DNA of 64,000 nucleotides from Demequina mangrovi (GTDB lineage: Bacteria; Actinomycetota; Actinomycetes; Actinomycetales; Demequinaceae): positions 124,001 to 188,000 of the forward strand of contig NZ_BBLU01000004.1 in the NCBI RefSeq assembly GCF_000759715.1. The letters are read 5' to 3'. Below the pieces are notes generated by a model. The model made no database searches and was not told where the DNA came from. It saw nothing but the letters and a program-made list of their open reading frames with translations. Both the position numbers and the translations under genes were made by a program. This document shows positions 28,810 to 36,709 of this stretch, in pieces; position 1 is the first letter of the stretch; each line of letters starts with the position of its first letter.

Positions 28810-29580
28810 TTGAAGTACGGATACATGCGCGCCAAGACGCGCGCGGTGGCCGCGGCCACGGGCACAGCGCTCGTGGTGGTCCCCCTGACCGGAGCCGCCG
28901 CCGCCGCCCTCGTGACCGATGACACGGTCGCCGACGGCACCCGTCTCGACGCAGCGGCCTACTCCAGCGATGTCGCCGACATCCCCGAGCTGACCACCGA
29001 GACCAAGAAGAGCGCCTACGAGATCGACACCCCCACGGTGAAGGTCAAGGTGCCGCCGCCGCCGGAGCCCGAGCCCGAGCCGGAGCCCGTGGTGGTCGAG
29101 GAGACCACCACCTCGACCGAGTCCTCGACCTCGTCGAGCGAGTCCTCCGACTCCAGCAGCTCGAGCGAGTCCACCACGAGCGGCGCCACCGAGGTGTCGA
29201 GCAGCGAGTCGACCTCGTCCTCGTCGCAGTCCTCGGCGGTCCAGGCCGCGATCAGCGGCTCCGCCGTGATCGCCGAGGCCTCGAAGTACGTGGGCGTGCC
29301 CTACGTCTCGGGCGGCTCCTCGCCGTCGGGCTTCGACTGCTCGGGCTTCGTGTCGTACGTCTACGGCCAGCTCGGCGTCTCGCTCCCGCGGTCCTCCGGC
29401 GCCTACTACTCGGTCGGCACGCAGGTCTCGAGCCCGCAGGCCGGCGACATCATCGTGACCCCCGGTCACGTGGGCATCTACGCGGGCCCCGGCCTGCAGA
29501 TCGACGCGCCGCGTCCGGGCAAGACCATCCAGTTCCGCGCGATCTGGCAGTCGAACCCGCAGTACCGCCGCGTCACCTGA
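28810..29580 (+). CDS. secreted NlpC/P60 peptidoglycan endopeptidase
   Basis: 256 residues from TTG 28810, chosen because GGAAGGA lies about 10 nt upstream; ATG 28825 is an alternative five codons later. Signal peptide to about residue 36, a spacer ending VKVKVPPPPEPEPEPEP, a Ser/Thr/Glu linker, then NlpC/P60 (about 145-256): Cys177 in SGFDCSGFVSYVY, His in TPGHVGIYAG and a polar third residue after it. Predicted to cut gamma-D-Glu-DAP type bonds during growth. The spacer-linker design mirrors the CAP protein at 23350. Confidence 0.92.
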   Translation: MKYGYMRAKTRAVAAATGTALVVVPLTGAAAAALVTDDTVADGTRLDAAAYSSDVADIPELTTETKKSAYEIDTPTVKVKVPPPPEPEPEPEPVVVEETTTSTESSTSSSESSDSSSSSESTTSGATEVSSSESTSSSSQSSAVQAAISGSAVIAEASKYVGVPYVSGGSSPSGFDCSGFVSYVYGQLGVSLPRSSGAYYSVGTQVSSPQAGDIIVTPGHVGIYAGPGLQIDAPRPGKTIQFRAIWQSNPQYRRVT

Positions 29581-29592
29581 TCCACGCGTCGC

Positions 29593-29627
29593 ACGAGGGC
29601 CGTCACCTTTCCGGTGGCGGCCCTCGT
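29593..29627 (+). terminator. terminator after the NlpC/P60 gene
   Basis: 15-bp stem ACGAGGGCCGTCACC (29593-29607) and GGTGGCGGCCCTCGT (29613-29627), loop TTTCC, one T-G wobble. No long T-run. Confidence 0.75.
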
Positions 29628-29692
29628 CGTGTCGGGGGCACGACCGCTCGGTACGGCTGCGGGGCCGCCTCGGATGCCGCTAGGTTGGAGCC

Positions 29693-30679
29693 ATGAGGAC
29701 GACGACGGTGCCGAACCTTGGACGTGAGATCTCCCTGGTGGGTCTGGGGACGTGGCAGCTGGGTGGCGACTGGGCCACCGTGGGCGACGAGGCGGCGCAA
29801 GAGGTGCTGAACGCCGCCGCCGACGCCGGCACGCGGCTGTTCGACACCGCGGACGTGTACGGCGACGGGCGCTCGGAGAAGGCGATCGGGCGCTTCCTCG
29901 CCGGACGCGAGGACCGCGACGACTTCGTGGTCTTCACCAAGATGGGCCGCCGCGCGGAGCCGCACGTCCCGTCCGAGTACACCCTCGACAACTTCCGCCG
30001 CTGGACCGACCGGTCGCGCGAGAACCTCGGCGTCGACACGCTCGACCTGGTGCAGCTCCACTGCCCGCCCACGCCGGTGTACTCGGACGGGCGCGTCTAC
30101 GACGACCTGCGCACGCTGGTCGACGAGGGGCGGATCGCGCGCTGGGGCGTGAGCGTCGAGCTGGTGGACGAGGCGCTCGCCGCGCTCGAGCAGCCCGACC
30201 TCGCGACCATCCAGATCATCGTCAACATCTTCCGCCGCAAGCCGCTCGAGCAGGTGCTCCCGCTCGCAGCCGAGAAGGGCGTGGGCATCATCGCGCGCCT
30301 CCCGCTCGCCTCCGGACTGCTGTCCGGCAAGTACGACGAGCACACCACCTTCGCCCCCGAGGACCACCGCACGTGGAACCGCGACGGTGCGAAGATGAAC
30401 ATCGGCGAGACCTTCTCCGGCATCCCGTTCGAGGTGGGCGTGCAGGCCGCCCGCGAGGTGGCGGCGCTCACCCCCGAGGGGTGGACCACCGCGCAGATGG
30501 CGCTCGGCTGGCTCAAGCAGGTCGGCGTGGCGACCATGATCCCCGGCGCCTCGAAGGTGTCGCAGGCGCGGTCGAACGCCGCCGCGGCGGACTTCCCGGA
30601 GCTCCCGGCGGAGACGATGGACTGCCTCGAGCAGATCTACGAGACCTACTGCCGGGAGCACGTGCACGGCGTGTTCTGA
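29693..30679 (+). CDS. aldo/keto reductase
   Basis: NAD(P)H-dependent carbonyl reductase, 328 residues, TIM barrel. Catalytic tetrad D51 (FDTADVYG), Y56, K83 (FTKMG) and H123 (VQLHCPP) all present. Substrate cannot be told from sequence; closest in style to the general-stress AKR group with a C-terminal IYETYCREHVH tail. ATG 29693 lies 6 nt after TAGGTT (29681-29686): leaderless. Its TGA is the first part of a repeat unit. Confidence 0.88.
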   Translation: MRTTTVPNLGREISLVGLGTWQLGGDWATVGDEAAQEVLNAAADAGTRLFDTADVYGDGRSEKAIGRFLAGREDRDDFVVFTKMGRRAEPHVPSEYTLDNFRRWTDRSRENLGVDTLDLVQLHCPPTPVYSDGRVYDDLRTLVDEGRIARWGVSVELVDEALAALEQPDLATIQIIVNIFRRKPLEQVLPLAAEKGVGIIARLPLASGLLSGKYDEHTTFAPEDHRTWNRDGAKMNIGETFSGIPFEVGVQAAREVAALTPEGWTTAQMALGWLKQVGVATMIPGASKVSQARSNAAAADFPELPAETMDCLEQIYETYCREHVHGVF

Positions 30680-30747
30680 GCGTCCCGCCGGACCTCAGCG
30701 TCCCGTGGGCGGTGGTCGGGCGGCCGCCACCGGTACTGACCGTCCCG
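30677..30747. repeat. intergenic repeat cluster, partial copy D
   Basis: Three reverse-orientation units in the reductase-tRNA gap: TGAGCGTCCCG (30677-30687, overlapping the stop codon), CCTCAGCGTCCCG (30693-30705, degenerate) and CGGTACTGACCGTCCCG (30731-30747). The last is identical to a unit at 55221. Forward partners are missing, so this looks like half a cluster. Confidence 0.65.
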
Positions 30748-30825
30748 ATCCGGGCGGGGTGGGGTGGACGATGCGCGGGGCGGGGTGCGCGCAGCCGGTA
30801 CCCTGGTGCGTGCACCCCGTTGCAG

Positions 30826-30901
30826 GCGCCTGTAGCTCAGGGGATAGAGCACCGCTCTCCTAAAGCGGGTGTCGCGCGTTCGAATCGCGCCAGGCGCACC
30901 A
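30826..30901 (+). tRNA. tRNA-Arg (anticodon CCT)
   Basis: Cloverleaf: acceptor GCGCCTG/CAGGCGC, D-arm GCTC...GAGC, anticodon stem CCGCT/AGCGG with loop CTCCTAA and CCT at 30859-30861, T-arm GCGCG-TTCGAAT-CGCGC, A73 and encoded CCA. TACCCT at 30799-30804 is a likely -10. Confidence 0.95.
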
Positions 30902-30955
30902 TGCCGTGACCTTCGCCCCGGCGCCGGACCCCGCCTCGGGCATAGCGTGGAGGAC

Positions 30956-33247
30956 ATGGTCGGGGCGGTCCGGCGTCACCTCGAGATGATCGTGCTGATC
31001 CTCTCGGGCCTCCTGCTGGCCGGGGGAGCCGTCTGCTGGTGGAGCGGCGCGCCAGGCGTCGCCGAGGCCCTGTGGGTCGCCGGCACCGTCCTCGGCCTGG
31101 TCTTCGCGCTCGCGGCGACGGTCCAGGCCGCGCGCCACCGGCGCCCGACGGTCGACATCATCGCCGTCCTCGCGCTCGCGGGCGCGCTCGCCGTGGACGA
31201 GCCCCTCGCCGGCGCGATCATCACCCTCATGCTCGCCACCGGGCAGGTGCTCGAGGCCCGCGCGGACGCGCGCGCCCGGCGCGAGCTGAGCCTTCTCACC
31301 GAGCGCGCGCCGCGGACGGCGCGTCGCCTCACGGAGTCCGGCGTGGTCGAGGTGCCCGTGGACGAGGTCGGGGTGGGGGAGCACCTGCTGGTGCGACCGG
31401 GTGAGGTGGTGCCGGTGGACGGCAGGCTGACCGCGTCCGCCACCTTCGACGAGAGCGCCCTCACGGGCGAGCCCGATCCCGTCGAGCGCCCCGCGGGCGA
31501 CGACGTCCGCTCGGGCGTGGTCAACGGAGGCCAGCCGGTCGAGATCGTCACGACGACCACGGCTGCGGCGTCCACCTACGCCGCTCTCGTGCGGCTGGTC
31601 GAGGAGGCGCAGGCGGCCTCGGCGCCGTTCGTGAGGAGCGCCGACCGCTGGGCCGTGATCTTCGTGCCCGTCACCCTGGTGCTCGCCGGTGCCGCGTGGT
31701 GGGCCGCCGGCGACCCCGTGCGGGCCGTCGCGGTCCTCGTGGTCGCGACGCCGTGCCCGCTGCTGCTCGCGGCTCCGATCGCGCTCGTGTCCGGGCTGTC
31801 GCGCGCGGCGCGCCTCGGGGTGGTGATCAAGGGCGGCGGCGCCCTGGAGCAGCTCGCGCGCGCGACCGTGATGGTGGTGGACAAGACCGGCACGCTGACG
31901 CGAGGCCACCCGGCGGTCGCGAGCGTGGTGACCGAGGGCGGAGCGGAGGACGAGGCGCTGCGGCTCGCCGCGAGCCTCGACCAGATGTCGGCTCACGTCC
32001 TCGCCGGACCCATCGTCGAGGCCGCCCTCGCGCGAGGGCTGACGCTCGAACGTCCCGAGGGGGTCGAGGAGGTTCACGGGCAGGGCGTGGCCGGCACCGT
32101 CGGAGGCAGCCGTGTGCGCGTGGGCAGGCCGACGTGGATCGTCGGCGACGGTCCGCCCGAGTGGGTGACGCGGGTGCGGCGGCGCGCCGAGCTCGACGGC
32201 TCGATGACGGTGCTGGTCGAGATCGACGGGACGCCCGCGGCGGTGCTCACGCTTCAGGACCCGATCCGCCCCGATGCGCCCCGCATGATGCGCGCGCTGC
32301 GGGACGCCGGGATCGACCGCGTGGTGCTGGCGACGGGCGACCGCGCCGACGTCGCGCACGCCGTCGGCCGCATCGTCGGCGTGGACGAGGTGCTGGCCGA
32401 GTGCACCCCCGCGGACAAGCTCGCGGCGCTGAGCCGGGAGGCGGGGCGAGGGTCGACGGTGATGGTCGGCGACGGCATCAACGACGCCCCTGCGCTCGCG
32501 GCCGCCGACGTCGGCGTCGCGCTCGCCGCGCGCGGCGCGACCGCCTCGTCCGAGGCGGCGGACGTGGTGCTCACGGTGGACCGTGTCGACGCGCTCGCGC
32601 AGGCCAAGTCCGTCGCCCGCCGGTCCCGGCGGATCGCGCTCCAGGCGGTCGCCGTCGGGATGGGGCTCTCCCTCGTCGCGATGGTCGCGGCGGCGCTGGG
32701 CTACCTCAGCCCGACGGTGGGCGCCGCGCTTCAGGAGGTCATCGACGTGCTGGCGATCGCGATCGCGCTGCGGGCCGTGCTGCCCGGACGGGCCTCGGGC
32801 CCGGAGCTCACCGCCGAGGAGCATGAGGTTCTGCGGCGGCTGCGCGAGGAGCACGACGGGCTCGGGCCCCTCGTCGAACGGATCGCGACCGTCGCCGACG
32901 CGATGTCGACCCAGGCGCCGGACCTCGCGGAGGCGCGCGCCCTCGCCGATGCGCTCGAGACCGAGCTGCTGCCCCACGAGCGGGCGGACGAGGAGCGGCT
33001 CGTCCCGATCGTGGCACGGGCGCGCGGCACGCGCGAGGCCGTGGCGGCGCTGAGCCGCACCCATGCGGAGATCGAGCACCAGGTGACGCGCCTGAGGCGC
33101 CTGCTCGAATCCGCGCCGGCGCCCGCGGACGCCGAGACCGTCATCGAGGCGCGTCGGCTCCTCTACGGGCTCCACGCGGTGCTGAGGCTCCACAACGCGC
33201 AGGAGGACGAGGACGCCTTCGGGCTGATCCCGGTGCCGCACGCATGA
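30956..33247 (+). CDS. P1B-type metal ATPase with C-terminal hemerythrin-like domain (P1B-5/Nia-like)
   Basis: 763 residues. Membrane helices, A-domain TGE in DESALTGEPDP, transmembrane metal motif TPCPLLLA near 265 (not CPC or CPH), phosphorylation site DKTGTLT near 308, hinge GDGINDAP near 505. No N-terminal metal-binding domain. Residues about 620-763 form an HHE/hemerythrin-like bundle (EEHDGL, LLPHERADEERL, RTHAEIEHQV, LHNAQEDEDAF). TPCPL plus C-terminal hemerythrin is the mark of P1B-5 ATPases such as rhizobial Nia, which export Ni/Fe. ATG 30956 follows TAGCGT (30943-30948) by 7 nt: leaderless. Stop overlaps crtY by 4 bp. Confidence 0.88.
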   Translation: MVGAVRRHLEMIVLILSGLLLAGGAVCWWSGAPGVAEALWVAGTVLGLVFALAATVQAARHRRPTVDIIAVLALAGALAVDEPLAGAIITLMLATGQVLEARADARARRELSLLTERAPRTARRLTESGVVEVPVDEVGVGEHLLVRPGEVVPVDGRLTASATFDESALTGEPDPVERPAGDDVRSGVVNGGQPVEIVTTTTAAASTYAALVRLVEEAQAASAPFVRSADRWAVIFVPVTLVLAGAAWWAAGDPVRAVAVLVVATPCPLLLAAPIALVSGLSRAARLGVVIKGGGALEQLARATVMVVDKTGTLTRGHPAVASVVTEGGAEDEALRLAASLDQMSAHVLAGPIVEAALARGLTLERPEGVEEVHGQGVAGTVGGSRVRVGRPTWIVGDGPPEWVTRVRRRAELDGSMTVLVEIDGTPAAVLTLQDPIRPDAPRMMRALRDAGIDRVVLATGDRADVAHAVGRIVGVDEVLAECTPADKLAALSREAGRGSTVMVGDGINDAPALAAADVGVALAARGATASSEAADVVLTVDRVDALAQAKSVARRSRRIALQAVAVGMGLSLVAMVAAALGYLSPTVGAALQEVIDVLAIAIALRAVLPGRASGPELTAEEHEVLRRLREEHDGLGPLVERIATVADAMSTQAPDLAEARALADALETELLPHERADEERLVPIVARARGTREAVAALSRTHAEIEHQVTRLRRLLESAPAPADAETVIEARRLLYGLHAVLRLHNAQEDEDAFGLIPVPHA

Positions 33248-34401
33248 GCCCGGTCACGGTCGAGCGGGCCGATGCCGTGATCATCGGAGGCGGCGCGGCG
33301 GGGCTCTCGCTGCTGTGCCACCTCGCCGCCGCCGGGTGGGGCGAGCACGTGGTGCTGATCGACGACGGCGCGCGCCCGGTCGAGCACCGCTCGTGGGCGT
33401 GGTGGTCGGAGGGGCGCGGGCTGCTCGATCCGCGTGCCTCGGTGGCGTATCCGCACGCGGTGGTGGCCGACGAGGGCTGGGGCCGGCGCATGGACCTGGC
33501 CCCGTACGCGTACCGGGTCCAGACCGGGGTCGCGCTCGCCTCGGCCGCCGACGCCGTGCTCGCCGAGCATCCCCGATGGCGGCGGATCGCGGGGCGGGCC
33601 GCCCGCGTCGAGGCGGAGGGTGACGGCGCGCGGGTCGCGGTCGAGACCGATGCGGGCAGCCTGGAGCTGCGCGCGAGCCGGGTGTTCGACTCGGTCCGGC
33701 CCGGGCTCCCGGCGGCGGACGGTCCCGCGCTCGACCTGCTCGGGCTCCGCGTGCGGACCGAGGCCGCCGTGTTCGACCCCGGCGCCGTCACGCTCATGGA
33801 CTTCCGGACGCCCCAGGAGGGCGGCGTCGCGTTCGTGTACGTGCTGCCGACCTCGACCCACGAGGCCCTCGTCGAGAGGACCGCGTACACGCGAGCGGGC
33901 GAGACGCCCGAGCACGAGCCTCGCCTCGCGCGGTACCTGAGCGAGGTCCTGCAGGCCGGAGCCGTGACGGAGGTCGGGCGCGAACGCGGGCGGATCCCGC
34001 TCCTCGCCGCGGCGCCCGCGCACGGCGGCGGGGCGATCGTGCCGATCGGGGCCGCGGCGGGGCTGGTCAAGGCATCGACCGGCTACGCCTTCGCGCGCAT
34101 CCAACGCCACAGCGAGGCGATCGCGGCGCGGCTCGCCGCCGGACAGGACCCCGGCGGCGCATGGCCGGGCAGCCGGTGGCACCGCGCGCTCGACGCGGCG
34201 CTCCTGCGGCTGATCCGCGAGGACCCCGACGGTGCACGGGCCGTGCTCGGCGCGATGCTGCGCCGCAACCCGCCCGAGCGGATCCTCGCCTTCCTCGACG
34301 AGAGCGCGTCGCCCCTCGCGCAGCTGAGGCTGTTCGCGACCCTGCCGGAGTTCGCGCGGTCCATGCTGACCACCCTGATGCCGGGAGCGGGCGCGCGCTG
34401 A
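33244..34401 (+). CDS. lycopene cyclase, CrtY/LCYB-like flavoprotein
   Basis: 385 residues. FAD-type dinucleotide motif VIIGGGAAGLSLL at the N-terminus, HRSWAWWSEG as in CrtY (HTWSF region), and KASTGYAFARIQRHSEAIA, the conserved C-terminal cyclase block. Closes the end rings of lycopene to give beta-carotene (family knowledge). Overlaps the metal ATPase gene by ATGA; no crtE, crtB or crtI lies nearby, so it stands apart from the rest of carotenoid synthesis. Functional link to the metal ATPase unclear; both might answer oxidative stress. Confidence 0.85.
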   Translation: MSPVTVERADAVIIGGGAAGLSLLCHLAAAGWGEHVVLIDDGARPVEHRSWAWWSEGRGLLDPRASVAYPHAVVADEGWGRRMDLAPYAYRVQTGVALASAADAVLAEHPRWRRIAGRAARVEAEGDGARVAVETDAGSLELRASRVFDSVRPGLPAADGPALDLLGLRVRTEAAVFDPGAVTLMDFRTPQEGGVAFVYVLPTSTHEALVERTAYTRAGETPEHEPRLARYLSEVLQAGAVTEVGRERGRIPLLAAAPAHGGGAIVPIGAAAGLVKASTGYAFARIQRHSEAIAARLAAGQDPGGAWPGSRWHRALDAALLRLIREDPDGARAVLGAMLRRNPPERILAFLDESASPLAQLRLFATLPEFARSMLTTLMPGAGAR

Positions 34402-34443
34402 GGGTGCGCGGCGGCGTCCGCGGGCGCGCGTACCCTGCTCCCC

Positions 34444-35787
34444 ATGGGATCCGTGCCCGAGACGCGTGGTGGCGTGCCGCCGCGCGGCGTCGCGCGCGCG
34501 TCGGGTCCGCTCGCATCGCTGCCGGGTGACGCCCCCGCGGACCCCTCGACGCTGCGCTCGCACAACCTCGGCATCGTCATGCGGATGCTCCGCGACCATC
34601 ACACGCTCACACGCAAGGACATCGAGCGCGCCACCGGGATGGTGCCGGCGTCCGTGACCAACCTCGTCGCGGACCTCGCCGACCGGGGCCTGGTCCGCGA
34701 TCAGCGCGCGGGCGCCGGCGAACCGCGCGGCCGCGGGCGTCCCCGCATCACGGTGGAGCAGGTGCCCGATCGCTGCCTCGGGCTCGCCGTCCGCATCGAG
34801 CGCGAGAGGCTCACCGCCGAGCTCCACTCGAGCGCAGGGCTCCTGCTCGACTCGGCGTCGCGCACCGTCTCGCACGGCTGGGGTCAGCCCGGCGACGTCG
34901 CGGACGAGATCGCCGCGCTCATCGCGCGCGCCGTGCTCCTCGCGGCGGAGCACGAGGGCGTGCTCATCTCCTGCACCGTGACGGTGCCGGGCCCGGTGGG
35001 GTCGGACGCGAGGATCGCCGACACCCTCGAGTTCGGGTGGGGCCACCTCGACCTCGTCGGGCTGGTGCGCGCGGCGGGCGCTCCGGAGGCGGTGCGGATC
35101 GAGGTTGTCAACGACTCGAGCGCGGCGGCGCTCGCGGAGCACTGGGCGCTGCCGAGGCCCCGGCCCGGCGTGATGCTCTACGTGGAGACGGGCGCCGGTC
35201 CTCTCCTCGGCGGCGGCATCATCGCCGACGGGCGGATCCTGTCCGGAGGCCGCGGCTACGGCGGCGAGATCGGCCACATCACCGTCGACTGGCGTGGACG
35301 CTCGTGCGCCTGCGGGGCGATCGGATGCGTCTCGACGTACGTGGGCCCCGACGCGCTGCTCGCCTCCGCACGCCTCACCGAGCTCGCGCACACCGCGGGG
35401 CGCGCGACGGCGCTCGACGAGCTCCGCGCGCGGCTCGACCGCGGCGAGAAGCGCGCCGTCGACGTGGCCCTGCGCGCGGGCGACATCCTCGGCGCGGCGC
35501 TGAGATCCGCGTACGACGTGGTCAACCCCGGCACCGTGGTGCTCGGCGGCTATCTCGCGAGCCTGCGGCGGTGGCTCGAGCCTGGGATCCACATGCAGCT
35601 CGCGCCCCGATCCGAGCGGCTCGCCCCGGTGGTGATCGAGTCGGGCAGGCTCGGGCGCCGCGCGGGGCTCGTGGGTGCGGCGCGGCACGGGCTGCAGCCG
35701 TTGTTCGACGACCCGACCATCGTTCCCTCGCTGCGGATGGAGGCCGGGACCGCGCCTCGCGCCGGGGCGGTGGGGAACCGCGGCTGA
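34444..35787 (+). CDS. ROK family transcriptional regulator
   Basis: 447 residues. N-terminal winged HTH after SHNLGIVMRMLRDHHTLTRKDIERATG, then the ROK actin-like ATPase/sugar-binding fold: TVPGPVG, DNSSA-like VVNDSSAAALAEHW, GAGPLLGGGIIADG, and zinc motif GHITVDWRGRSCACGAIGC (His plus CxCGxxGC). Likely represses a sugar uptake or use operon; target not evident here. ATG 34444 follows TACCCT (34431-34436) by 7 nt: leaderless. Confidence 0.88.
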   Translation: MGSVPETRGGVPPRGVARASGPLASLPGDAPADPSTLRSHNLGIVMRMLRDHHTLTRKDIERATGMVPASVTNLVADLADRGLVRDQRAGAGEPRGRGRPRITVEQVPDRCLGLAVRIERERLTAELHSSAGLLLDSASRTVSHGWGQPGDVADEIAALIARAVLLAAEHEGVLISCTVTVPGPVGSDARIADTLEFGWGHLDLVGLVRAAGAPEAVRIEVVNDSSAAALAEHWALPRPRPGVMLYVETGAGPLLGGGIIADGRILSGGRGYGGEIGHITVDWRGRSCACGAIGCVSTYVGPDALLASARLTELAHTAGRATALDELRARLDRGEKRAVDVALRAGDILGAALRSAYDVVNPGTVVLGGYLASLRRWLEPGIHMQLAPRSERLAPVVIESGRLGRRAGLVGAARHGLQPLFDDPTIVPSLRMEAGTAPRAGAVGNRG

Positions 35788-35845
35788 CCCGCGCAATCGG
35801 CGTCCTGTGCAGCGTGCTGCGCCTGATGACGCGGCAACGACCTGT

Positions 35846-35863
35846 ATTGTCGACAATATTGTC
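35846..35863. promoter_or_regulatory. GntR/FCD operator at the regulator promoter
   Basis: Perfect 12-bp palindrome ATTGTCGACAAT (35846-35857) directly followed by an extra half-site ATTGTC (35858-35863). The same palindrome recurs at 36636-36647 upstream of the ABC transporter, and nowhere else that I noticed. It fits the TNGT...ACNA pattern of FadR-type regulators. Autoregulation inferred. Confidence 0.78.
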
Positions 35864-35938
35864 GGCGGGACAGCGGTGCGCAGCGTCGGGCACGGCTCAC
35901 CGTCGATCGTGACGCCGGGCGTCAGGGGAGGAGGAGCC

Positions 35939-36565
35939 ATGGTCGCGGACACGCGCGTGGTCGAGGAGCTCAAGGCCGCGATCCTTCGCGGGGAGTTCTC
36001 CCCGCGGCAGCGCCTGGTGGAGATCGAGCTGTGCGAGCAGTTCGACGCGAGCCGCTTCGCCGTGAGGGCCGCGCTCCAGGCGCTCGAGGCGGACGGCCTG
36101 GTCGAGCGTCAGCGCAACCGCGGTGCGCGCATCCGCGAGATCGGCATCGACGAGGCGGTGGAGATCACCGAGGTGCGCCAGGTGGTCGAGGGGCTGATCG
36201 CCCGGCGCGCGGCCGAGCGGGTCTCGGTCGACGAGGCCGAGGCGCTCGCCGCGATCGGCCGCGCGATGCACGAGGCGGTCGCGGCCGGCGAGGTGGCCGA
36301 GTACAGCGATCTCAACGCACGTCTTCACTCGATGCTGCGCGACATCGCGCGCCACGAGAAGGCGAACAGCATCATCGCCCACCTTCACGGCCAGATGGTG
36401 CGCCATCAGTTCGCGCTGTCGCGCGTGCCCGGCCGGTCCAAGGTCTCGGTGCATCAGCATCAGGCGATCATCGACGCGGTGGTCGAGGGTGACGGCGACG
36501 CGGCGGAGCAGGCCATGCGGACGCACATCGCCTCCGTCGCGGACGCGCTGCGCGGCATCGGATAG
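35939..36565 (+). CDS. GntR family regulator, FCD (FadR) subfamily
   Basis: 208 residues from ATG 35939 after GGAGGAGGAG. N-terminal winged HTH (LCEQFDASRFAVRAALQALEADGLVERQRNRGARI) and C-terminal FCD domain with the metal-binding set DLNARLHSML (Asp, His) and VHQHQAIIDAV (His). FCD proteins usually respond to organic acids. Two matching palindromes flank the gene, one in front of itself and one in front of the adjacent transporter, so it is the likely specific regulator of the 36.7-44 kb catabolic operon. Confidence 0.9.
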   Translation: MVADTRVVEELKAAILRGEFSPRQRLVEIELCEQFDASRFAVRAALQALEADGLVERQRNRGARIREIGIDEAVEITEVRQVVEGLIARRAAERVSVDEAEALAAIGRAMHEAVAAGEVAEYSDLNARLHSMLRDIARHEKANSIIAHLHGQMVRHQFALSRVPGRSKVSVHQHQAIIDAVVEGDGDAAEQAMRTHIASVADALRGIG

Positions 36566-36635
36566 CGGTCGCATCGGGGCGGCGCCGCGCCTCCGCGGAG
36601 CGCGTGACCAAAACGTTGCCAATCTCGTCTACAAA

Positions 36636-36647
36636 ATTGTCGACAAT
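36636..36647. promoter_or_regulatory. GntR/FCD operator upstream of the ABC transporter operon
   Basis: Perfect palindrome ATTGTCGACAAT in context AAATTGTCGACAATCTTG, 62 bp before the substrate-binding protein ATG. Identical to the site at 35846. The surrounding stretch is A/T-rich compared with the rest of the window, as expected of a promoter. Confidence 0.78.
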
Positions 36648-36709
36648 CTTGATACGGTGGCGCTTGCGGCGCCCTCAATGGTGAGGGTGCTGGTCTCAAG
36701 GAGGAGCCC

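Noticed and set aside
30956-33247. CopA-type copper ATPase
   Set aside because: Membrane motif is TPCPL not CPC, there is no N-terminal CxxC domain, and a hemerythrin domain is at the C-terminus.
33163-35973. 936-codon open frame opposite crtY and the ROK gene
   Set aside because: Shadow frame created by codon bias; spans two genes with solid protein families on the plus strand.
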